NCBI GenBank assembly: GCA_963709185.1
Contig: CAVPVQ010000022.1
Coordinates: 124,001 to 188,000 of the forward strand
Origin: Roseiarcus sp963709185
GTDB lineage: Bacteria; Pseudomonadota; Alphaproteobacteria; Rhizobiales; Beijerinckiaceae
DNA: 64,000 nucleotides
Reading direction: 5' to 3'
Numbering within the stretch: position 1 is the stretch's first letter; every line of letters starts with the position of its first letter. The notes under the pieces were generated by a model. It worked only from the letters and a program-made list of their open reading frames with translations, did no database searches and was not told the origin of the DNA. A program made the position numbers and the translations under genes. Positions 51,801 to 59,527 of the stretch are shown piece after piece.

Positions 51801-52072
51801 TCCTCGGTCTGCGAATAGACGTGTTCGACGCCGTTGATGCCCTTGACGATGTCTTCGAGCGGACGGGTGACGAGTTCGACCGCCTCCTCGGCCTTGTAGC
51901 CATTGGCCGCGACCATGATGTCGACCATCGGCACGCTGATCTGCGGCTCCTCCTCGCGCGGCAGCGCGACCACGGCGATGGCGCCGGCGACGATCGCCGC
52001 GATCAGCAGGAGCGGCGTCAGCGGCGAATTGATGAAGGCGCGGGTCAGCGCGCCGGAAAGCCCCGGTTTCAT
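48845..52072 (-). CDS. RND family efflux transporter permease (AcrB-like)
   Basis: The 1,075-aa inner-membrane protein is an RND pump with the usual two halves. It opens ALTRAFINSPLTPLLLIAAI and the porter domain PREEEPQISVPMVDIM. The proton-relay aspartates lie in membrane helix 4 (FSIGILVDDAIVVVENIV). The second half repeats the fold and ends LTVLVIPAIYVWLRDD. Substrate cannot be read from sequence; it belongs to the HAE/NFE-like group that includes sulfide- and metal-linked relatives. The start overlaps the HlyD stop (ATGA). The operon is divergent from bigR and sqr, so a sulfur-linked substrate is plausible. Confidence 0.92.
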   Translation of the reverse strand: MKPGLSGALTRAFINSPLTPLLLIAAIVAGAIAVVALPREEEPQISVPMVDIMVAANGYKAEEAVELVTRPLEDIVKGINGVEHVYSQTEDDRVVVTARFLVGTDEDTAVLRIHEKIRANITGLPKGIPEPLIVGRGINDVAIVVLTLSARPDQSAIWTDNGLYQVAEELQHELAKVENVGGAYLVGGSPNQIRVEPDPERLSLYGVTLSQLIDKLTNANRSFLVGAFRDDGRSVPVLAGQTLQGVPDIGLLLVTTRDGRPVYIKDVANVVVGAAEPEHRAWTSTRASDGQLQRRPAVSIAIAKRKGANAVVVADEIMNRLETVKGRIVPAGLDVAVTRNYGATATEKADELLFHLGLATLSIVALITIAIGWREGVVVLIIIPTTILLTLFASWLMGYTINRVSLFALIFSIGILVDDAIVVVENIVRHWSRRGERSLVETAIEAVAEVGNPTIVATLTIIAALLPMMFVSGLMGPYMSPIPANASMAMIFSFFVAVTVTPWLLLRLARRRFEGADASGASDGHDAGAMGRFYARIAQPLLKGRRRSKIFLVLVGAATLAACALFATKDVRVKLLPFDNKSEIQVVVDLPRGSTLEETDRVLAAAAERLKDLPELTSIQTYVGTAAPFNFNGLVRHYYLRESPELGDLSVNLVAKGARSRASHAIALDIRQRLAGLAAPARTAVKVVEVPPGPPVLSTLLAEIYGPDAASRRALAGKVREAFQAVDFVVDVDDSFGVPSDRLRFAIDQEALEFHGVEEQAVYDTIGALIGGAKVGYSQRGGGLKPIDISVALPRSALSLNERVLSTPLPAGGTARQGANVELGDVVSLKRERASYPIFRHNGRFAEMVSAEVAGRFEAPIYGMLAVEDKIAHMDWGGAGPPRIAYHGQPLNDAAPTLLWDGEWEVTYVTFRDMGAAFMVALLGIYLLVVAQFGSFRLPLVILVPVPLTLIGIVLGHWLLGAAFTATSMIGFIALAGIIVRNSILLVDFIRHKQAEGVALRTALVEAGATRFKPIVLTAAAAMIGAGFILTDPIFQGLAISLVFGLASSTALTVLVIPAIYVWLRDDERPAKGEA

Positions 52073-53037
52073 GGCGACACGAGGACGTCGCCATCCCGCA
52101 GCCCAGAGAGAATTTCGACGCCGTCCTCGCGCGACTCGCCGGGCTGGACAACCACCTCCGCGCCGCCGGCGAGCTTCGCATAGGTCACGCCCGCACGGCG
52201 GTAGACGTAAGAGGCCGGCACGACGATTGCCCGGCGCGCGCCGGTCGCGACATAGACGCGCGTGCGTTCACCGACGAAATAGTCGCCGAGCCCGGCGACG
52301 TCGACATCGGCGATCACCCGTCCGCCCTGGATCTCGGGATAGACGAGGCGAACGCGGCCCTCGCGTTTCTTCTCGGTCGAATCGCTCTCGAGGCCGCGCG
52401 AGGCGATGAGCACCACGTCGCCCGCGCGCATGAAGCGGGCGTGGCGCTCGGGCAGCTGCAGGCGCAGGATGTAACGGTCCTCGGCAAGCGTCGCGATCGT
52501 TTCGCCCGGCAGCACGACGCGGCCTTCGGACACCGGAACGGTGAGGATGCGGCCGGCCCCCGGCGCCAGCACGACGCCTTCGCTCGTCTGCTGGGCGAGC
52601 ACGCTGCGGTCCGATCGCATGGCGGAGAGATTGCGCTCGGCGACGTCCAGATTGGTCTTGGCCTGGTCCAGCTGGCTTTGCGTCGCCACCCCGCGCCGTT
52701 GCAATTCCTGGATGCGGTCGAGATCGGTCCTGGCCTGGTCGCGCTGGGCCTGCTGCGATTGGATGCGCGAGTCGATCGCCTCCATTTGCAGAACCAGCTT
52801 CTGGTCGGCGACCGTGGCAAGCTCCGCGCCGCCGGCGACGCTGTCGCCTTCCTTCGCCTTGAGCACGGCGATCGTGCCGCCAATGCGCGCGCGCGCCACC
52901 AGTTGATGAATGGGTTCGACGGTGGCGATCACCGCCTTCTGGTCGACGATCTCGGAGGCGTGCGCGACGAACCCCTCCGCCGCGACGGCGAAATGCGGCG
53001 CGACGACAGCGGCGGCGATCAGACAAAGGCGACGCAT
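52069..53037 (-). CDS. Periplasmic adaptor protein of the RND pump (HlyD/AcrA family)
   Basis: The 322-aa protein has an N-terminal signal peptide (MRRLCLIAAAVVAPHFAVAA) and the membrane-fusion layout: a lipoyl half-motif (RARIGGTIAVLKAKEGDSV), a long alpha-hairpin (SRIQSQQAQRDQARTDLDRI through LDQAKTNLDVAERNLSAMRS), the second lipoyl half (GVVLAPGAGRILTVPVSEG), and a beta-barrel region. It bridges the RND pump to an outer-membrane channel, which is not encoded here. The ATG at 53037 was chosen for the signal peptide. The gap to bigR is 59 bases. Confidence 0.9.
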   Translation of the reverse strand: MRRLCLIAAAVVAPHFAVAAEGFVAHASEIVDQKAVIATVEPIHQLVARARIGGTIAVLKAKEGDSVAGGAELATVADQKLVLQMEAIDSRIQSQQAQRDQARTDLDRIQELQRRGVATQSQLDQAKTNLDVAERNLSAMRSDRSVLAQQTSEGVVLAPGAGRILTVPVSEGRVVLPGETIATLAEDRYILRLQLPERHARFMRAGDVVLIASRGLESDSTEKKREGRVRLVYPEIQGGRVIADVDVAGLGDYFVGERTRVYVATGARRAIVVPASYVYRRAGVTYAKLAGGAEVVVQPGESREDGVEILSGLRDGDVLVSP

Positions 53038-53060
53038 CGAGCAATTCTCCGAAACGGGTC

Positions 53061-53089
53061 TTGACTTATATATTCGCAATATCTAATTT
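53061..53089 (+). promoter_or_regulatory. Promoter/operator in the bigR-HlyD divergent gap
   Basis: TTGACT (53061-53066) and TAATTT (53084-53089) are 17 bases apart, a plausible promoter for bigR. The spacer contains a 13-base palindrome, ATATT-CGC-AATAT (53070-53082). A half-match to the SqrR pattern ATTC-N8-GAAT also occurs as ATTC...TAAT (53072-53087). A repressor bound here would block the plus-strand promoter and probably the divergent HlyD promoter as well. Confidence 0.6.
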
Positions 53090-53096
53090 AGCAACC

Positions 53097-53426
53097 ATGA
53101 ATTTAAAGGAAATGCGCGCCAAGGCCGGCAACGCCGAGGCTCTGCTGAAAGCGGTCGCCAACGAACATCGCCTGATGATCCTGTGCGAATTGCTCGGCGG
53201 CGAGCGTTCGGTGAGCGAACTGCAGAAGGCGATCGGGTTGAGCCAGTCGGCCCTTTCGCAACATCTGGCGCGGTTGCGCGAGGATGAACTCGTCGCGACG
53301 CGGCGCGAGTCGCAGACCATTCACTATTCGCTTGCGAGCACTCAGGTGAAGCGCCTGATCGAGCTGATGTACGAGCTGTTCTGCTCTCCGGAAAAGTCGG
53401 GAAAACGAGGGAAAGAGAAGCCATGA
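53097..53426 (+). CDS. bigR: ArsR-family persulfide-responsive repressor (BigR/SqrR type)
   Basis: The 109-aa protein is a winged-helix ArsR regulator (LLKAVANEHRLMILCELLGG, then GLSQSALSQHLARLREDELV as the DNA-reading helix). Two cysteines, Cys30 in MILCELL and Cys96 in YELFCSP, sit where BigR and SqrR have the pair that forms an intramolecular tetrasulfide and releases DNA when sulfide rises. There are no metal-site cysteines of the classical ArsR type. It overlaps the DUF2892 gene (ATGA) and is divergent from the RND operon. Whether it should be called bigR or sqrR is a matter of naming. Confidence 0.85.
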   Translation: MNLKEMRAKAGNAEALLKAVANEHRLMILCELLGGERSVSELQKAIGLSQSALSQHLARLREDELVATRRESQTIHYSLASTQVKRLIELMYELFCSPEKSGKRGKEKP

Positions 53427-53626
53427 CAATCGATCGCGCCGTGATGACATTCGCCGGACTCCTGGTCCTCGCGAGCCTGGCGCTCGCGGAGCTCGCCAGT
53501 CCGTACTGGCTGCTGCTCACCGCCTTCGTCGGCGGCAATCTGATCCAGGCGTCGATCACCGGCTTCTGCCCGGCGGCCATCGCCTTCCGGTGGCTCGGCG
53601 TCAGGCCGGGAGCGACGTTCTCCTGA
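53423..53626 (+). CDS. YgaP-like membrane protein (DUF2892)
   Basis: The 67-aa protein has two membrane helices (AVMTFAGLLVLASLALAELA and YWLLLTAFVGGNLIQASITG) and the family motif GFCPAAIAFRWLG with one cysteine. DUF2892 proteins, often fused to rhodanese domains, accompany sulfide-detoxifying genes. The start overlaps the bigR stop, so the two are translated together. It could pass sulfane sulfur at the membrane; this role is inferred. Confidence 0.85.
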   Translation: MTIDRAVMTFAGLLVLASLALAELASPYWLLLTAFVGGNLIQASITGFCPAAIAFRWLGVRPGATFS

Positions 53627-53739
53627 CGGCGGCGGGCGCGAACGCCGCTGCGGATGCAGCGGCGCGTCGCGCATGCGTGTTCAGAAGCTTCCGGGGTCCG
53701 TCTCATGTTTTCACGCTACCGCCGTTCCCCCGGCGTTGG

Positions 53740-53753
53740 TTGATTCAAGTCAA
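53740..53753. promoter_or_regulatory. FNR/FixK-type box upstream of sqr
   Basis: TTGATTCAAGTCAA matches the FNR/Anr consensus TTGAT-N4-ATCAA at nine of ten fixed positions, and the FixK form TTG-N8-CAA fully. It lies 113 bases before the sqr ATG. A TATCGT sequence at 53781-53786 could be the -10 box, putting the site near -45. Microaerobic activation of sqr is therefore likely. Confidence 0.55.
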
Positions 53754-53866
53754 GGCGAAAAGGGGGAAGACGTGATGGCTTATCGTAAACTGAGGCGCGC
53801 TTGAGGGACGCGGAGGCCCGCGTGATCGAGCGTAGACGAGCAATGTGAAGCGGGGAGAGTTAGGTC

Positions 53867-55183
53867 ATGCCGAAAGTGGTTGTCATTGGCGCCGGCATCG
53901 GCGGCGTTCCCATGGCTTTCGAGCTGCGCGACCTTCTCGGCCGCAAGGCGGAGATCGAAGTCGTCTCCGATTCCGAATGGTTCCAGTTCACGCCCTCGAA
54001 TCCCTGGGTCGCGGTGAACTGGCGCCAGCCGCAAGACGTCAAGGTTCATCTCCCCGAAGTCTTCGCACGGCTCGGCATCGGCTTCTCCTCCGCGGGCGCC
54101 AAACAGGTCATTCCCGAATCCAATGTCGTCGTCCTCAATGACGGCAAGCGGATCGCATACGATTTTCTCGTCGTCGCGACCGGCCCGAAGCTCGCCTTCG
54201 ACGAAATCGAGGGCCTCGGCCCGCAGGGGCGCAGCCACTCGATCTGCCATGTCGATCACGCCGCCGCCGCGGCTGAACGCTGGGAGGAATTCTGCAAGGA
54301 CCCCGGTCCGATGGTCGTCGGCGCGGTGCAGGGAGCGTCGTGTTTCGGCCCCGCCTATGAATATGCGCTGACCGCCGCGACCGATCTGAGGCGGCGCAAG
54401 ATTCGCGACCGCGCGCCGATCACTTTCGTGACCTCCGAGCCCTATATCGGCCATCTCGGGCTCGGCGGCGTCGGCGACACCAAGGGCATGCTCGAGTCGA
54501 TCATGCGCGATCGCGACGTGAAATGGATCGTCAACGCGAGGATCGACCGGGTGACGGCCGACGCGGTCGAGGCGACCGAGGTCAACGAGGACGGCTCGGT
54601 GCGCAAGACGCACAAGCTCCCCTCGAAATTCTCGATGTTCATTCCGGGCTTCCGCGGCGTCGACTGCCTCAAGGGCGACGACGGCAAATGGATCCCTGGC
54701 CTGACCAACCCCCGCGGCTTCGTCCTCATCGACAAGACGCAGCGCAACCCGACCTATGGAAATGTCTTCGCGGTCGGCGTGTGCACCGCGATTCCTCCCT
54801 ACGAGGCGACGCCAGTGCCGGTCGGCGTGCCGAAGACCGGCTATATGATCGAGTCGATGGTCACCGCCGCCGCCCATAACATCAAGGACCTGATCGAAGG
54901 GCGCGCGCCCAGCCATACGGCGACCTGGAACGCGGTCTGCCTCGCCGATTTCGGCGACAGCGGCGTCGCGTTCGTCGCGCTGCCGCAAATACCGCCGCGC
55001 AACGTCAACTGGTCGTCGCAGGGCTATTGGGTCCACATGGCGAAGGTCGGGTTCGAAAAATACTTCCTGCGCAAGGTCCGCAAGGGGTCGAGCGAGCCGG
55101 GTTACGAGCGCCTGATCATGAAGACGCTCGGCATCAACCGGCTCCGCCCCGGCCAGCAGCCGCCCGTCAAGGGCGCCGCGTAA
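53867..55183 (+). CDS. sqr: Sulfide:quinone oxidoreductase
   Basis: SQR oxidises sulfide to sulfane sulfur and reduces membrane quinone. The 438-aa flavoprotein has the N-terminal FAD motif KVVVIGAGIGGVPMAFELRD, YDFLVVATGPKLAFDEIEG, and redox cysteines in GAVQGASCFGPAYEYAL and VFAVGVCTAIPPYE. The C-terminal region ends with a membrane-binding stretch (WVHMAKVGFEKYFLRKVRKG). The exact SQR subtype is not assigned. The gene is downstream of bigR-DUF2892 with its own 240-base upstream region that includes the FNR-type box, so it may be controlled by both oxygen and sulfide. Confidence 0.9.
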   Translation: MPKVVVIGAGIGGVPMAFELRDLLGRKAEIEVVSDSEWFQFTPSNPWVAVNWRQPQDVKVHLPEVFARLGIGFSSAGAKQVIPESNVVVLNDGKRIAYDFLVVATGPKLAFDEIEGLGPQGRSHSICHVDHAAAAAERWEEFCKDPGPMVVGAVQGASCFGPAYEYALTAATDLRRRKIRDRAPITFVTSEPYIGHLGLGGVGDTKGMLESIMRDRDVKWIVNARIDRVTADAVEATEVNEDGSVRKTHKLPSKFSMFIPGFRGVDCLKGDDGKWIPGLTNPRGFVLIDKTQRNPTYGNVFAVGVCTAIPPYEATPVPVGVPKTGYMIESMVTAAAHNIKDLIEGRAPSHTATWNAVCLADFGDSGVAFVALPQIPPRNVNWSSQGYWVHMAKVGFEKYFLRKVRKGSSEPGYERLIMKTLGINRLRPGQQPPVKGAA

Positions 55184-55339
55184 GGGCGGCCGCCGCCAGC
55201 GCGATCGCATGTTCGCAACAGGCTGACGGGCCAGCGGCGCGCATTTGCTTCGGGTTGGCGCCGATGCGCGGTGACGCCGATCGCATCGAGACCAAGCGAT
55301 CGGCGCGATTGGCGCGCCTCGATCCAGACCGCCGGCGTG

Positions 55340-55746
55340 TCAGGGGTGCAGCGCGGCCCCTTTCGCCGCCTTCTCGACATCTCTTGGCCCTCTCAGCGCC
55401 GGGCGGACGAGATCGGGCGCATCGGCTGGCGCGGCCAGGAAGGCGGCGCGGTTCGCAGCGTCGCGCCCGGTCGCGAACATCGCCCGGACGCAGACGGCGC
55501 GCGCCCCGCCCCGATCGATGGCTTGTCCATCGGCGCGAACCAGCGTTTCGGACGACGCCGCAAAGATCAGCATGGGCTGGCCGAGCAGCCGCGCATGGGC
55601 GCGGCCCGCCGCGTCGACACAGGGCTCGCCCAGCCCCTCCGCAGCGGCGTCAGCGGCGCCGGCCGCAAGAAAGGCGGCGACACTGAGCTTCCGCCAGACC
55701 GGAAGGTCTCCGGCGCCAGGATCGCCACCTTCGCATCGAACGCCAT
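55340..55746 (-). pseudogene. DUF2000 family protein, one frameshift
   Basis: From the ATG at 55746 the frame reads MAFDAKVAILAPE and then breaks near 55700. The other frame continues LPVWRKLSVAAFLAAG, LLGQPMLIFAASSETLV, VCVRAMFATGRDAANRAAFL and LVRPALRGPRDVEKAAKG to a stop at 55340. Together this is the DUF2000 family, small proteins with a peptidyl-tRNA-hydrolase-like fold and unknown function. One missing base explains the break. It is convergent with sqr. Confidence 0.75.
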
Positions 55747-55944
55747 GCTTTCCTTCTCCAGGCCCCGCCTCGCCGGGGAGCGGGGGGGAAGACCGTAAGT
55801 CCGCCATGGCGCGCTCAGACGCCAAAGTGGAGAAGGCCGCAAGTTCAAACTGAGCCGCCAAGCCGCCGTGCATCCCGTTCGCCTTTGGCGACGAGCGGGT
55901 CGCGGATTTCAAATCCTGGCGAAGCGAAGGTGAAGGCAACGCAA

Positions 55945-56841
55945 ATGTTCGAAGTCTCTGCGCCGCGCGCGTTCGATTCATTCGACTTTCGCCGTCTCTC
56001 GCGGCAGATTTTGATCGTCGCCGCGGTGAGTGTTGTCGCGCTCGGGTTGAGCGCAGCGGCGACCGCCTGGATCGTCAATATGTCGGCCGCCCCGCGGCCC
56101 GCGATCGCTCCGGCGACCGCGCAGCGCCGGCCGCTCCCGGCGCTTCCGCCGATGGCGGCTGAACCGACAGCCCCCGCGAACCCCCTTCTCGCGCAACGCG
56201 ACCTCGAGCCTTCCCCGCCCGCGACGCCGATTTTGCTTGGGGCGGCCCCTTCGTCGCAAGACGCGTTGCCGACAAAGCCCGCCGTCGCTTCGCTCCTCGC
56301 GCGCCCGCCCGCGCCCCCGCCGAAGGCCGCGGTTTCGCCGCTGCCGGAGGATGCGCCCTTGCCTCCGCCGCGTCCGACCCAGTTCGCCTCGCTCGCCGGT
56401 TCGCCGGCCGGCCCGTTCGATCGATGGACCGCCGTCTATGATTTGACCGCCCATACCGTCTACATGCCCGACGGAACGAAACTGGAGGCGCATTCGGGCC
56501 TCGGCGACCGGCTGGATGATCCCGGTCACGTCGACGAACGCGATCGCGGCGCGACGCCGCCCCATGTCTACGACCTGACCGCCCGCGAGGAGCTTTTCCA
56601 CGGCGTGCAGGCTTTGCGGCTCAACCCGGAAGGCGGGGGCGGCATTTTCGGGCGCGAGGGCCTCCTCGCCCATCCCTACATGCTCGGCCCGAACGGCAAT
56701 TCCAACGGATGCGTGTCGTTCAAGAACTACGACGCCTTCCTGCAGGCCTTCCAGAACGGCGCGGTGAAACGCCTGGCGGTCGTCGCGAGCCGGGTACCTG
56801 ACCGCCGCGCCGGCTCGCCACCAAAGCTGAGCCCGCCTTGA
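55945..56841 (+). CDS. DUF2778 (Tlde1-like) exported protein with proline-rich linker
   Basis: The 298-aa protein has an uncleaved or signal-anchor helix (ILIVAAVSVVALGLSAAATA, about residues 28-47), a long Pro/Ala-rich linker (about 55-165), and a C-terminal DUF2778 domain. That domain carries the L,D-transpeptidase-like residues His in GLLAHPYMLGPNGN and Cys in SNGCVSFKNYDAF. Relatives include the Tlde1 peptidoglycan-acting effectors, but chromosomal DUF2778 proteins with a linker are more likely cell-wall enzymes of the producing cell. The ATG at 55945 is preferred; a GTG at 55930 is possible. Confidence 0.8.
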   Translation: MFEVSAPRAFDSFDFRRLSRQILIVAAVSVVALGLSAAATAWIVNMSAAPRPAIAPATAQRRPLPALPPMAAEPTAPANPLLAQRDLEPSPPATPILLGAAPSSQDALPTKPAVASLLARPPAPPPKAAVSPLPEDAPLPPPRPTQFASLAGSPAGPFDRWTAVYDLTAHTVYMPDGTKLEAHSGLGDRLDDPGHVDERDRGATPPHVYDLTAREELFHGVQALRLNPEGGGGIFGREGLLAHPYMLGPNGNSNGCVSFKNYDAFLQAFQNGAVKRLAVVASRVPDRRAGSPPKLSPP

Positions 56842-56983
56842 TCCTGAGGGTGTCGACAATGGCCGATAGTGGACCGGCTGCTTCGCGGCGATCAACGTTG
56901 ATAAGCAGACGCTCTGTGATAGCAACGTCGGGCGGCCGAGCCGCGTGAGAATCGCCCGCAGCAGACGAAAGGGAACGACAGCG

Positions 56984-58288
56984 ATGGCCGAACGCGGGTT
57001 ACCCGAATCGGTTGCCCCTGAACCATTGGAGCCGGAGCGATGGGTCCGGGACAAAGAACGGCTTGAGGAGCAGCTTGAGCTTCTGAAGAGCGACCCGTCC
57101 GCTCTGAATCAGTTACGCAATGATGCTCAGGGTTGCGCCGTGCTTATAAGCTTGGCCAAGCACTGCGATCGTGAGGGTGACCGGAATCTGGCCACGACGT
57201 ATCTGGCGATCGCGTTTCCGGGCGAGCCGGGCGTTAGGGCTTTCTTCTTCGACCAGTTGCGGCATGTGGCGCGCCTGGAGGATTACGCCGCGCTTTACGC
57301 GATCCTGGCCAACTATGTCGACGACGACAGCGCGATCCGGGAACTCGTCGCGATTTTCCGCGAACTCACTCCGGGGGACATCGCCGCTCTTCTCCGCGAG
57401 AGCGTCAAGTTCTCTCCCCCCATCGGCGTTATACACAAGGCCCACCAACCGCCCAGGGGCGTCTCTAAAGAGGCCTGGGAAGACTGGAACATCGCTATCA
57501 GGTCGGCGACCTGGCGTTTGCTGCCGCACCCAGACCTGCAAGCCCTGCTCTTCGACGTCATGCGCCGCGATCCGGACGGGCCGGTGGAGTGGGTGCTCGA
57601 GGACATCTTGATAAATCTGATCCGGCTGCCGCCGAAATCCGCATTGACCGACCCTGTTTATGTGGCCGCCGAACAGACCGCCCACGACCTGTCCCGAAGG
57701 ATCGCCGCCCTGCATCCCAAATGGCCGCGCATCGACGACTACATTGACGAACTCGACAGCGTCGCCAAGCGGCGCCTTCCGGGATGGCGGCGCGCTTATT
57801 CCATGTTTGATACCGATTTAGAAACTCGCCAGTCACAAGTCGCGGCTCGTATGTCGCAATTCCCCGATGCTGTCGCGGTGCGGCGCGCCTTCGAGACCAT
57901 GCTTTTCGATCGGCCACCCCTGTACCCAAAGGTGCGGGACGAGCAGGACTATTACCAGTTCGAGCCGATAGGCTGGCGCTGCGTCGCGTGGATTGTGTTG
58001 ACCAGATCGCACTGGTCCGTCGACGAAGCCGTGGACTTCGCTCGCCGCGTCGTCGGCTCAGGCCCTTGGGACGACGAGGCGCGCAAATCCAAGGAAGCGA
58101 TCGAAGCCGTCGTCCGCACCTGGCCGAACGAAGAAAGCGTCGTGGCCTTTCTTGCCGAGAGCGAGGACCGGGCGGATGTCGGCGCGTTCGTCCGCGACGC
58201 CATCGCGCGCCTTCGGGGCGAGGCTCAGGCCGGTAAGGCCATTCGGCTAGATCGATATTGGGGGAAAGGCTATAGGAAGCCGATCTAG
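56984..58288 (+). CDS. Hypothetical protein, helical, 434 aa
   Basis: No family is recognised. The protein is rich in helices and in charged and aromatic residues (LEEQLELLKSDPSALNQL, FFFDQLRHVARLEDYAALY, VEWVLEDILINLIRLPPKSA, HPKWPRIDDYIDELDSV), with a repeat-like feel similar to HEAT or TPR solenoids, although no exact repeat is seen. No signal peptide or membrane helix is present. AAAGGGA lies before the ATG at 56984. It stands alone between DUF2778 and DUF1194 genes. The frame is long and shows normal codon use for this genome, so it is real. Confidence 0.72.
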   Translation: MAERGLPESVAPEPLEPERWVRDKERLEEQLELLKSDPSALNQLRNDAQGCAVLISLAKHCDREGDRNLATTYLAIAFPGEPGVRAFFFDQLRHVARLEDYAALYAILANYVDDDSAIRELVAIFRELTPGDIAALLRESVKFSPPIGVIHKAHQPPRGVSKEAWEDWNIAIRSATWRLLPHPDLQALLFDVMRRDPDGPVEWVLEDILINLIRLPPKSALTDPVYVAAEQTAHDLSRRIAALHPKWPRIDDYIDELDSVAKRRLPGWRRAYSMFDTDLETRQSQVAARMSQFPDAVAVRRAFETMLFDRPPLYPKVRDEQDYYQFEPIGWRCVAWIVLTRSHWSVDEAVDFARRVVGSGPWDDEARKSKEAIEAVVRTWPNEESVVAFLAESEDRADVGAFVRDAIARLRGEAQAGKAIRLDRYWGKGYRKPI

Positions 58289-58641
58289 AACCAGTGGCTG
58301 GCGCTTTGCGTTTCGTCCAGCGCCGCCGCTGTGGCGGTCTCCGCCAGCCGCTTCGGCGCGTGTTGGGTGTGGAGCGTCGTAGGCGACTATGTCCGCACTC
58401 ACGCGAGTTTTCGTCGCCTGTCGACGACGGCCTTGGGCGCAACGCGGTCGTCGATCCGGCCGATCCACACGTCCGCTTCGCGCCCAGGCTGAGCCCGGCG
58501 GATGGCTCGCCCTCAGACACGACAGGTGATTGAAGGAATCGCACGCCGACCGCGGTCCGAATCCCGCCGCCGAAGATATTCGCCTCCTACGCCCTCTTCG
58601 AACGCCAAACGCGGTTCCCCGCGTCTCCCCCGCCGCCCACC
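58289..58641. other. Intergenic region (353 bases) between convergent genes
   Basis: No coding frame with family features is visible on either strand. The two flanking genes converge, so terminators might be expected, but no clear hairpin with a T-tract was found. Confidence 0.4.
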
Positions 58642-59421
58642 CTACATCGCGCCGCGCTGCGGGTCGCCGCCCGGCGTCGCGGCGGCGATCTCGGTGATGA
58701 GTTTGCGGATCATCGCCTCCTCGAAGCTGTTGAAATCGTCGATCGGCAGGACGAACGAGCCGGGGCCGCCGATCACGTTGTCGTGGTAGTATTGGGCGAG
58801 GCCGCCGGGCGGGTTGGTGTGCCGCGCGAGATAGCCGCCCTGCTCGGCGGCGGTCTTGTTGAAGATGGCGAGGCCGTTGATCGTCACGCCGGCGCCGAGC
58901 GCCGCGTCGCGCGCGTCGGTCACCGGCCGGCCCTGATTGCTGGTCCCGTCGCCGGACACGTCGATCACCCGCCGCTCGGCCTCGAAGCCGCTCTCGCCGA
59001 TGAGGCCCATCGAGAAATCGATCGCTGATCCGATCGCCGTGCGCCCAACATAGGATCGCGGCGCCTCCAACAGCGCGGCGGCGAATTTGCGGGCGTCGGC
59101 GCCGTCGTGGATCACCGTCCAGTCGACCACCGTCTTCTGCTCGGAGTCGCCGGCCCATTCCACAAAGCTGATGGCGATCGCGCCATGCGGGCCCGAGCCG
59201 ATCGCCTCGATGACCCGCGGATTGGCGATCGCCGCGGCGTAGCCGCGGCGCTGGAGCGCGAATTCGCCGTCGTTGATGCTGCGCGAGACATCGGCCGCCA
59301 GCACCAGGGCGACGTCGACCGCCTGCGCGGCGCGCGCGGGCCGCGCGGGAGGCCCCACCGCGCCGGCGGCAAGCGCGAGGAGCGCCATCGAAACGGCGAG
59401 CCAAACGCGCGCCAAACGCAT
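58642..59421 (-). CDS. DUF1194 (von Willebrand A-like) periplasmic protein
   Basis: The 259-aa protein has a signal peptide (MRLARVWLAVSMALLALAAG) and a VWA-like fold. The metal-ion-dependent adhesion motif D-x-S-x-S is seen in VLAADVSRSINDGEF, and the second site in VIDVSGDGTSNQGRPV. DUF1194 proteins are widespread in Rhizobiales with unknown role. It lies downstream of the solute-binding protein gene on the same strand, with a gap of about 105 bases, so they may be co-expressed. Confidence 0.87.
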   Translation of the reverse strand: MRLARVWLAVSMALLALAAGAVGPPARPARAAQAVDVALVLAADVSRSINDGEFALQRRGYAAAIANPRVIEAIGSGPHGAIAISFVEWAGDSEQKTVVDWTVIHDGADARKFAAALLEAPRSYVGRTAIGSAIDFSMGLIGESGFEAERRVIDVSGDGTSNQGRPVTDARDAALGAGVTINGLAIFNKTAAEQGGYLARHTNPPGGLAQYYHDNVIGGPGSFVLPIDDFNSFEEAMIRKLITEIAAATPGGDPQRGAM

Positions 59422-59527
59422 CGGAGCCTCCTGCGATACACGGCGGCCGGTTCCCTCGCCGACAACGCCAGAAGAGCCGCGGCGGGGCCGCAGGTCAAGG
59501 CGACAGTCCGGCGCCGGTGTCGCGCGT

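Noticed and set aside
50081..52183. A 700-codon plus-strand frame opposite the RND pump
   Set aside because: Typical GC-rich antisense shadow; the RND gene has all family motifs.
53774..53803. A nine-codon frame upstream of sqr (ATGGCTTATCGT...) as a leader peptide
   Set aside because: Too short to support, and it overlaps the likely -10 region of the FNR-type promoter.
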